Below the pieces are notes generated by a model. The model was given only the letters and a program-made list of their open reading frames with translations. It did not search any database and was not told the origin of the DNA. A stretch of 64,000 bases of DNA from Adenophora triphylla var. japonica (lineage: Eukaryota; Streptophyta; Magnoliopsida; Asterales; Campanulaceae): assembly GCA_022495995.1 (NCBI GenBank), contig JAFEMH010004875.1:123898-187897 (forward strand), written 5' to 3'. Of the stretch, positions 56,107-64,000 are shown one piece after another. A program made the position numbers and the translations under genes. Position 1 is the stretch's first letter, and the number at the start of each line of letters is the position of its first letter.

Positions 56107-57960
56107 ATGGAATCTCCATCCAAAGCTAGTACCAAACCTTCCCACACGGACCAAATGGACATCTCACCTAGCATTGCTCCATCCGTGGCTTCTCGTGTGG
56201 CCATGGAAACTTCCCCAATGATCACTCCAAGCTCTTCTCCACCAACAATGGCGATTGTTCCTACCTCTGGCCCTATTACCCCGTTTGAACGTGGAATCCC
56301 TAAGGTAACCCTCATTCCAGCCTAGCCAAAAAGGAAGAGGAAAGCCCCAACTGCCAAGCTGTCTCCCCAAGTCGCAAAAAGGAGGTCTTCCAACCGCATT
56401 AGATCAATCAGGTCCAAGGCAACCTCAAATACCACCTCTGATCCGGTTGAAGTCTCAGAGAGCTCTCTTGATGTGTCCTCACCCCATGTGAGTGACGAGA
56501 ACTTTGATGCAAACAAGGAGAAGGAGCCTTCTGTGGACTCTTTTGATGCGTGGGTAGATGGTGATGAAGAGGAGACCCTCTCAGATTATCAGAAAAAGAA
56601 GGCCAAGGGCAAATGCGTGAGTGCTACCGAAGTGCTAGCAAGAAGAGGATATCATCTGAGGTAACACTTGCCCCCTCCTCTGTTCCTAAACATTCCTCTA
56701 GTGATAATTCTGGTGATGAGGTTACTCGTACTGATGAGGATAAAGCTTTTCCAAAACCTTTTCTTACTTTGGAATATTATAAAAAGGAAAATATGGAACT
56801 TTGGTTGAATAGTCTAAGTAAGAGAATTTTAAAAGAGAAGCACATTGATGAGGGTCAGTTGGAAAAGGAAGGTGTGGTTCAGTTTTTAAAGGACAGGAAT
56901 TTTATTAATGCTAATAATCATGCATCAGTTTTTGTTGAGAGTGTCATTCGCAATTTCTTTGCCAATTTGCATGCTCATTTGGATGATGAAGGGTCTGCTA
57001 AATATGGAAAAGTGTTTGTTAGGGGAAGAGTCTATTCTTTTACTCCAGCCCTAATTAACAAAGTTTTAGCCTCCCAAATGTAGATGATGAGAGCATTAGA
57101 GTCAATAGAGATGAAATGGTAAAATTGCTCACTCACAACAAACTGCAGTCTTGGCCTTTGAAAGAGAAACTTCATGCTTCTAGATTATCTTCTCTCTATT
57201 CTGTACTACACAAACTGTGCATCTTCAATTGGCTTCCTACAACTAATGAACCTATTGTGACATTGGAGCATGCGAATGTGTTGTATAGATTGGGCAAAAA
57301 TTTAAGGATTAACTTTGGAAGATTAGTGTTTAAACACTTAGCTTCATGGGGTAGAAAAAAGGAAGTGAACATTAGCTTTTTCCCCTATCCTTCTCTAATC
57401 TTCAAAGTTTTGATATTTCAATCCTTGCCCATTGAAGCCTCTGATGTTTTCACCACTGAACCTGAGTATTATTCTGTTGATCAACAACTGAAAAAGGGCA
57501 AAAAGGTATACTAAAGATCTTCCTTGGAACAAATTTGATGAATCAACCCCTGCTCCTCCCAGTGCTATCTCATGTGATACCCAAAGTGCTTCCCCAGGTG
57601 TTGCCCCTCATACTTTTGCAGGAACCGATCTTGCCGTATTCTGAACAACATGATGAATCTTTTGGGCAACTCGACCATCAATCCCAAAGGCTACGCTTCT
57701 CAACTTCCCGCACAAACAAATAAGTGCAATAGGAGAACTTGCTGAGGGATGGGCTAAGCTTAAGCAGGTAACAGATGCTTTTATTGATGAAATTTCTTCC
57801 CAAACAGGGGGAGGATCTGCTGCTGCTGGAACTTCTGGAGCTGGTGCTACTGCAGGTGCTACCACCAGTGCTGGCCCAAGTGATGGTGGAAGTGATAAGG
57901 AAGGAGATCAGGAGGAAGATGAAGAAGAAGAGGAGTTTGAAGAAGAAGAAAGTTGAATCT
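56107..57960 (+). pseudogene. Extra 3' gene of the copia element (env-like position, plant-transposon-protein type)
   Basis: ATG 56107 (MESPSKASTKPSHTDQMD) opens a Ser/Pro/Thr-rich N-terminus, with TAG near 56323; the phase continues with a basic PKRKRKAP stretch that could be a nuclear signal. From 56613 to 57083, in another frame: YYKKENMELWLNSLSKRI, then FVRGRVYSFTPALINKVLA, typical of the putative plant transposon protein domain. It continues in 57116-57514 (YSVLHKLCIFNWLPTTNE, LIFKVLIFQSLPIEASD). The C-terminus (57540-57960) is Gly/Ala/Ser-rich with 4-residue repeats encoded by the 12 nt word, then an acidic tail. No signal peptide or membrane segment is convincing, so env function is doubtful. 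At least three frame breaks. Confidence 0.68.
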
Positions 57961-58412
57961 GAAGGTTGACAAACCTGAAGATTGATGTTGCTGCTATCAT
58001 ATGGGTGACTATTTTTGTGGTGGTCCTAAAAATAATTTCTTTTATTTTGGTGATGGTGGTGGTTCTTTAAACAATTTACTTTTATTTTGTTTATATTTGC
58101 TAAAACACTTTAGTTGGTTTGTTAAATAACTTAATCTGCTAGGTTGTTTTTTGCTTGTTTTGGATGATATTTGCTACAATGATTATGGTTTTTAATGGTT
58201 ACTTAGTTTATTTCGAAAACTTTTTAAAAGTTTGAAATAAATTAGTTTATTATGATAAATCATTGTTTAGGATTAGCTCCTTGATTAAGGGGGAGTTAAT
58301 TTTTTGTGGAGATATTATTTTATGTTCTATACTCTGTACATTTGTATATAGACTAATCTTACAGACAAAGAAGACATTGAGTTTGGAAAGAAATATCCAA
58401 CTAAGGGGAGAT
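57961..58412 (+). other. Copia 3' untranslated region and polypurine tract
   Basis: No gene. T/G-rich. TTAAGGGGGAGTTAA at about 58284 is an inner polypurine-like tract; AAGGGGAGAT at 58403-58412 abuts the 3' LTR and is the working tract by position. Confidence 0.7.
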
Positions 58413-59376
58413 TGTTAGTGGAATCTGCAGGTGATATCGCAGATGATTTCCCAAAAGTCCAGGTGATATCGCAGATGATTTCCTGGACTGAAAATTATAT
58501 AGTTGTATATTTCTTATTTGTTATTTAATGGACTAACGTGCTAATATGGTCTGTATAGTCTATGATTTATGGTTATATTTCAGGGTGCAATAGCATCAAA
58601 GAAGGAGCTAGACACGTGTGGAAATTGGAAGAAATGAATTAATACATTTTATGTATTAATTGCATTTTGGCAAACAACAAACAACACGTGTGTGGACTTT
58701 GTCAAAGGTTGTTGCTGAGTTATAGAAGAAGTACAAGGATGATAAAGCAAGGGAGTACAAGGCGTGGAAGCATGGCTTGAGGATTAAACAACTCGGTTGC
58801 TACAAAATAGGAAGTGGGAGCTAGAATTGTGGAAACAAATTCACCCACTCTCCCTACACTTCCTCCACGTGCAAGACCAGCCCCAAGGCTATTATTGGAG
58901 TAGCCTTCAAGTATTTGAAGACTATAAATAAGCTTGGAAGGTTTCATTTGAAGACATGCCAATTATATCATCACATTCACACCTTCGAAAAGCTTAGAGA
59001 TAGAGTTCTTTGTTTGGATCTTTTAATCCTTTCTCCCTTGTAATTTCGCACTTGATTACTTTGGTATCAAGGTGTGTGAAGGCTAGGATAGGATTCCGTT
59101 CTTTATCTCTTGTTCCATAGAGCATAAAATAGATATAGCTATAGGGAACTTTCGGCTTTGTAAATTCATTCATAGTGATTATAAAGTCTTGCCTAAGAGG
59201 CACTCTCAAGTTATATTTATATAACTTGAGAAAAACAATTTTGGTGTTTTATTCCGCGCAAACTCTTTTACAAAATTGTTTTATTTTCGAAGTGTGTGTG
59301 TGTGCCATCCCAAGTGCTATCGTTGGTGCTGTTATCACCTTGGATATCACTTGTGATTCAAGCCGTGACAATTTCA
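58413..59376 (+). repeat. 3' LTR of the copia element
   Basis: Near match to 48605-49573, 5 bp shorter by small indels. TATA-like TATAAATAA at 58923-58931. Word dimers at 58431 and 58463, and the forward/reverse set at 59302-59350. Followed by ACAGG. Confidence 0.95.
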
Positions 59377-59381
59377 ACAGG

Positions 59382-59544
59382 CTTTCCAGTTTCGCCGGAC
59401 TATTGTATTAAAACTATGGTGTAATCATTTTAGGAAGTATAAACCAATAGCAAATTAGAAGGAAGCACAAATTGGATATGGACTTTATTATTGGTTCCTG
59501 CTTTTTTTTTTTTGAACCAAGAGTTACAGACGATAAATAAAATA
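59382..59544 (+). repeat. Partly empty paralogue of the 43190-47740 target region
   Basis: ATGGTGTAATCATTTTAGGAAG and the following bases match 43220-43251, then 43501-43556, then 44013-44038, then 47730 onward, skipping exactly the two Helitrons and the foldback element. No gene. Confidence 0.88.
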
Positions 59545-59763
59545 CTACTTTCGTCCCACCTCAATTGATCCACTTTTCTTTTTGGGACGTCCCACCTCAA
59601 TTGATTCATTTCTTAAATGGAAAATTTTCCATATATTTATACCCTTATCATCTCCATATATTTACAAAAGAACCATTCATTATACCCTTATAAAGTTAAC
59701 ATATTTATAAAAACCAATCATTAAATTACTATTCCTTCCACTCATTCTCTCTCCTATTAAATA
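59545..59763. mobile_element. Stowaway-type MITE, truncated by a Helitron
   Basis: Left end CTACTTTCGTCCCACCTCAATTG, preceded by TA; the interior has the usual CATTCTCTCTCCTATT. The right half is missing where the Helitron end at 59764 begins. Confidence 0.7.
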
Positions 59764-60226
59764 CTAGTGAGTAACCCGTCGGTTCCCGACGGGGGATAAA
59801 ACACTGAGGTAAAAGTTAAATGTAAATACAATTCAAAAAATTAATAAGATAATTTTATGTAATATATTACAACTTGTCGAAAACTTCTTTGTACACAACA
59901 TTTGTAGTCGTGTCATCTGATTGTTCATGACTATTACATATAAGCACTATAAGTCCTTATTTTGTAGTTACTCTAGAAAAAGCAACATATAATTGTCCAT
60001 GACTAAATACTGGTCTTGAAAGAAAAAGACCAACATGAGAGAGCGACTGACTCTTTATCGTCATTGTAAAAGAAACGGTCAGTGGGAATTATCTCCGTTG
60101 AAACCTAACCTGAAATTTTGTTGTATCAGAAGGTGACATAATCATCCTCGGTATCAACACCTTCTTATCAATATTCTTTCCGGACAACATTACCGCCTCG
60201 ACAACGTGCTTACCTATATATATATA
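59764..60226 (-). mobile_element. Helitron 3' end with helicase remnant
   Basis: On the minus strand the 3' terminus ends ...CTAG before T, with hairpin CCCGTCGG/CCGACGGG just upstream (59774-59792). At 60220-59870 the minus strand reads the C-terminal end of the Helitron PIF1-type helicase: VVEAV at the exon start, SHGQLYVAFSRVT and NVVYKEVFDKL. A splice acceptor before the exon (60211-60216) is conserved in the copy near 63030. The 5' end of this Helitron is not resolved. Confidence 0.75.
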
Positions 60227-60510
60227 CTCCCTCCGTCCCGCTAATATCCGCACTAACACTGTTTGCGCGGGAATTAAGGAATATGATATTTTAATAAAAT
60301 GTTGTGAGTGTAAAAGTAAAGTAGGAGAGAGAATGAGTGGAGGGTGTAATAAATTATAATGGTGTTGTGAGTATTAAAATAATGTAGGAGAGAGAATGAG
60401 TGGGGTTGGGTGAATATTTTATTAATATAAAGTTTCCTTTTTGGGAGTGTGCGGATATTAGCGGGACGCCCAAAAAGGAAAGTGTGCGAATATTAGCGGG
60501 ACGGAGGGAG
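60227..60510. mobile_element. Stowaway-type MITE (284 bp)
   Basis: Ends CTCCCTCCGTCCCGCTAATATC and GATATTAGCGGGACGGAGGGAG (near-complete match), TA at both borders. It inserted in the intron next to the helicase exon. Confidence 0.93.
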
Positions 60511-60670
60511 TATATTAAAATAACAGTATGTTTTATGTCAAATAATTAAATACATAATTGTATAAATGTATAATTATATACTAACAAAATTGATTTGCTT
60601 ACCTATATATATATATATATTATACATAAGTAACAATGTTCACAAATCAAAAGAAAAGGAACAAGAAAAA

Positions 60671-60979
60671 TTAGCAGTATGACTCGTCGATACTCGACGG
60701 GGCATAGTGAAATTAATTAAATTAACGTAATAGTTAGCATTAATTGAACGTTTAATTTATATTTTTATAGTAAATAAAAAATTATTTGTGCTTCAATCCA
60801 TTTTCATTTTTAACAAATTTATTGTATAAAATCAACCTCTATAAATTTTAAAAGTTACTAATTGAATTTTAAATGGATGATTGTGATTGGTGGATGATGG
60901 AAAGATTGGCCAATATGATATTGGGTCACTTGGAGTTTTCTAGGAGCTTGAAAAACTTTTTGCTATTATACATAGTAGA
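60671..60979 (-). mobile_element. Short non-autonomous Helitron (309 bp)
   Basis: Minus strand begins TCTACTATGTATAATAG after A and ends CTAA before T, with a TCGACG-type hairpin (about 60682-60701) near the end. Its 5' 195 bases recur at 61361-61552. Confidence 0.78.
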
Positions 60980-61360
60980 TTCACAAACTCCTTTTTTCAA
61001 ATTTGTGAGTGACTTCTTTATAATCTCATTTGACTTATTTTGATTAGGATTTGTTTTTTATATTTATGTTTGTGTTTATTATTTTGATTTTGATTTTGAT
61101 TTTAATTTTAATTTTAACTTTTTATTTTATAAATTTTCGTCTTTATTTTGATTTTATTTCTTGCTTTTTTCTATTTCTTTTATGTTTGCGAATGTTTCTT
61201 TCACTTTTTATTTATTAGAATTTTAATTTTCGTTTTTTATTTGCATTTTATTTTTTTCGTATGTTTTTATATTGATATTGATTTTCTTTTGTGCATTACA
61301 TTTTTTTCTTTCTTAATTATTAAAGTTTTTTTCATTTTGCCTTTGCTCTTTTTCTTAGAC
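60980..61360. other. T-rich spacer
   Basis: Very T-rich (TTTTGATTTTGATTTTAATTTT runs). The hydrophobic reading at 61148-61402 comes from this base bias. No gene supported. Confidence 0.5.
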
Positions 61361-61552
61361 AATTATTTGTGCTTCAATCCATTTTCATTTTTAACTAATT
61401 GATTGTATAAAATCAACCCCTATAAATTTTAAAAGTTACTAATTGAATTTCAAATGGATGATTGTGATTGGTGGATGATGGAAAGATTGGTCAATGATAT
61501 TGTGCCACTTGGAGTTTTCTAGGAGCTTGAAAAACTTTTGCTATTATATATA
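61361..61552 (-). repeat. Second copy of the short Helitron 5' part
   Basis: About 192 bases matching 60782-60975 with few changes. Its expected 5' end is cut or replaced where the next Helitron end (61554) begins. Confidence 0.85.
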
Positions 61553-61816
61553 ACTAGTCAAGAACCCGTCGCACCCGACGGTGAATAATTTTTTGATTAA
61601 GTAAATATTTGATTAAGTAAATAATTATTTATGTGTTTTAATTGATTTTTAAGTAAGAATATAAATCGAAATTGGATAATCAATGTAGCGGATATTATAA
61701 GTATAATTAATACGTAAAAGATGTTGACACATGATGTAACGTGAAAAGCCATTGAGACAACTATCTCGCCGGCACAAAACCACTGGGTGGTTAGGTCCCG
61801 CCTAACCAAAAACATT

Positions 61817-62450
61817 ACGTAAAAATCTAGGGAGAAACGCGCTTTCTCCATAAGTTATGGAGAAACGGGTTACGGGTATCCGAAGCTATTGAAAGGATAT
61901 CCGTAAACTTTTTGTATTGGCCATGACATTTGTCCCATGGTTACTCGGATATCGATCTCAAAGGTTCTAGATATCCGTAACCCTTTGAAAGGATATCCGT
62001 AAGCTTATGAAAGTGATATCCGTAACCTTCAAAATGATATCCGAAACTTTCAAAATGTTTACGGATATTCATTTGATGGTTTTCGATATACATTTGAAGG
62101 TTTCTTCTCGGATATCCAAACCTTCAATAAACATTTTCTGGTCTTGGCCTTGGATTTGGCTTCAAATATGTTTCTGGATATTCATTTGATGGTTTCTGGA
62201 TATACATTTGAAGGTTTCTGGATATCCAGAAACCTTCAATAAGCAATTTGTGGTCTTGGCCTTGGATTTGGCTTCAAATATGTTTCTGGATATTCGCCAA
62301 AGGCTTCGGATATCCGCTCCAAAGCTCTCGGATATCCAGAACCCTTTGAGACTGATATCCAGAAATTTTCTTCTGGTTATCAAACGTATAGTTTCTGGCT
62401 ATTAAAAACGCGTTTCTCCATAGTTATGGAGAAACGCGTTTCTCAGCAGA
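61817..62450. mobile_element. Foldback element with nested palindromes (copy 2)
   Basis: Outer arms GGGAGAAACGCG...GGAGAAACGGG at the left and GGAGAAACGCGTTTCTC at the right. The centre is full of GGATATCC and GATATCCGTAA/GATATCCAGAA modules. Flanks AAAACATT(A) on both sides (about 61810 and 62459) give an 8-9 bp duplication. Same terminal layout as 43566-44005, with a diverged core. Confidence 0.75.
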
Positions 62451-62619
62451 CCTACTCAAAACATTATTAAGATTTTAGTGTTACAACTTTGGAAGATGAA
62501 GAGATATGGTTACAATAGCGTGAGTTTAATAGTGTGTGCCAAAGTGTCAACATAATCTCTTCCATCTCCTATATATTTAAAGAAAAACAAAATAAAAACA
62601 AAGAAAATAATAAGAAATT

Positions 62620-64000
62620 GCAATACTTTTGTTTAACCACAAATTGTGCGACATAAATTCTCGAGTCCTGTCGAAAACTTCCTTGTAGACTACATTCGCG
62701 TCTTGTCATATGTTTGAGCATCGAATCACAAATAATAACTTTAAGTCCTCTCTTGCTTTGGTTACTCAAAATGCTAGCATAAAGTTGTCTCGTGGATAAG
62801 AAAACAGGTTGTGAAAAGATATAGTCCTACATGGGAAAGAGATTGTTCCTAACTTCTTATTGATTGTCAAGCAGCAAAAGAAACGGCAAGTGGAAATTGC
62901 CTTCTTTGAAATCTTACCTGAAATTTTGTCACATGATTGAATGAGACATTATCATTCTCTAGGAATAAGCACCTTCATGCCAAAGCATTCTTTCCCGAAA
63001 GCATCTTGGCTTCGACTACGTGTCACTTACCTACATATATGTAACAAAAATTAAGTATTAAATTATATGTATATAAAAAATAAAAAATTACCGTATTTGC
63101 CTTTCAATTGAGTGACAATCATTCCAAGGTGCCGTATACACCAATTCAAATATTAAATTGATCAAGATTTTCTCAAAAGCATTACTTATGCACTCCAACT
63201 CTTCAAATTTAATAATGTGATTTAAGCCAATCCGTAACACTTGATAAAAAGCAAACTTAGAAATTCAGGTGAGAAATATATCTTCTCAAAGACCATTTTC
63301 ATCAACCCCCAATCCTTACAAATGGCATCGTAACTCATATATTCAACTTTCGTCTCCCGAAAAGAGTGACATGACATAAATTCATTTATGTTATCGATAA
63401 TCTCATTCTTTGTTGGAGCAAGCACAAATTTAGTCCGGGAAGAATCCTTCGACATCCTTATTTTGCAATAAGTCGCATATATAGATTCGACTATTTTTGC
63501 AATAGGGATCCAAGCTCTCACTCGAATTCAATAGGTATCATCGTGAAGGTTAATGTCAATTTCCCCCGCCCATTATCTCCACCGGCAATCCCATCCTCCT
63601 GGACACTAAAGAGCCACCTGAGGCGTAAATCTCTTATCTCTTCGAAATTATGAGGAAGGTAGAATCACTCTACATTAAGTTAAATATATAAAAATTACTT
63701 AAATTGAAATAAAAATATTTAAGTAGATGAATAAAGGCTATTTAAGAATTACTCGTAATCTCATATTATAAGCAACCAATCCGAGAACCTCACAGCTATT
63801 CCATATTTTGGATGAACAGAGCTAAAGAAGATGCACAATATCACGCTCTACTCCCTTTAGGAACAACAGTAAAATCAATCAAGTCACCACCGAATACAAC
63901 AACTAAAAACAACCAAATGGTTTATTGGAATATCTCCCTCGGGTGTACGTAACAATATCTCAGAGGCTACGATCGAGAGCCTCAAAACAATGTTTATGAG
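62620..64000 (-). pseudogene. Helitron PIF1-like helicase, C-terminal part, decayed
   Basis: Minus strand, from the right edge inward: FEALDRSL at the edge, a region matching the conserved GGD-F helicase block (with stops) at about 63880-63800, a GDG/GGxNxG segment at about 63570, then LAPTKNEIIDNINEFM and SYDAICKD at 63222-63521. TRLIVTQL-type reading is at about 63110-63080 with an intron after it, and SRPVFSHGQLY-like and VVYKEVFDR-like readings are at 62800-62650. This order fits the RepHel helicase of plant Helitrons. Multiple stops and shifts; no Rep domain inside the window. Confidence 0.72.

Larger units (their letters stand above)
61554..64000 (-). mobile_element. Helitron with decayed helicase, running off the window
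   Basis: The minus-strand 3' end is CTAG before T with hairpin CCGTCG/CGACGG (about 61566-61582). Helicase coding follows at 62620-64000, so the element is at least 2.4 kb and open at the right edge. The foldback element copy 2 (61817-62450) is inserted between terminus and coding part. Confidence 0.75.

Noticed and set aside
61148..61402. Possible small membrane protein
   Set aside because: The hydrophobic residues come from a T-rich stretch (Phe/Leu/Ile codons); no start context, homology or neighbours support a gene.

Overview
This window is plant nuclear DNA made almost entirely of nested and adjacent transposable elements. I found no host protein-coding gene, rRNA, tRNA or CRISPR array that I could support. 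Full plant-type lineages of Ty3, Ty1-copia, CACTA, hAT, Helitron and Stowaway elements are present, with long LTRs, AT-rich spacers and many decayed ORFs. Athila and Tat elements together with this MITE load suggest a eudicot with a large, repeat-rich genome. The species cannot be told from the sequence.

Layout: (1) 1-10205, a tandem piece of a deletion-derivative Ty3 (chromovirus-like) element: 3' internal end, 3.7 kb LTR, a 2.2 kb internal region with gag and only scraps of pol, and a second 3.7 kb LTR. (2) 10206-10836, an unclassified fragment with Tat-like junction motifs. (3) 10837-27062, a 16.2 kb Tat-lineage Ty3 element on the minus strand (gag, protease, RT, two RNase H domains, integrase) with an antisense extra ORF resembling a plant mobile domain and a 60 bp tandem array next to its 3' LTR. 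(4) 27063-about 40400, a broken CACTA element (TNP2-like transposase, DUF4218, DUF4216, second gene of Transposase_24 type, subterminal palindromes). Its second gene is split by a 7.5 kb gag-protease-only Athila element (31077-38622, TSD ATCAG), whose 3' LTR carries a Stowaway MITE beside its TATA-like sequence. (5) 40400-48600, Stowaway MITEs, a deleted hAT element with an 8 bp TSD, a 249 bp Helitron, a nested-palindrome foldback element and a 3.7 kb Helitron. (6) 48605-59376, a SIRE-like Ty1-copia element (TSD ACAGG) with frameshifted gag-pol and an extra 3' gene. (7) 59377-64000, a partly empty paralogue of the region (5) target, then minus-strand Helitrons with decayed PIF1-type helicase sequence running off the window end, and a second copy of the foldback element.

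The most unusual signal cuts across families. Several unrelated elements carry family-specific short, often near-palindromic words repeated at a fixed pitch: 12 nt words (GTGMTAYCCCAR) in paired, usually inverted sets at nine or more places in the copia element; near-palindromes (GTGTCGCGTGACAC) in pairs 33-34 nt apart in the Tat LTRs and leader, plus a second leader word (CATGNYCTCTCGT) three times at 34 nt; and CACGACTCGTG pairs 19 nt apart in the first Ty3 LTR. These look like organised sites rather than random repeats.
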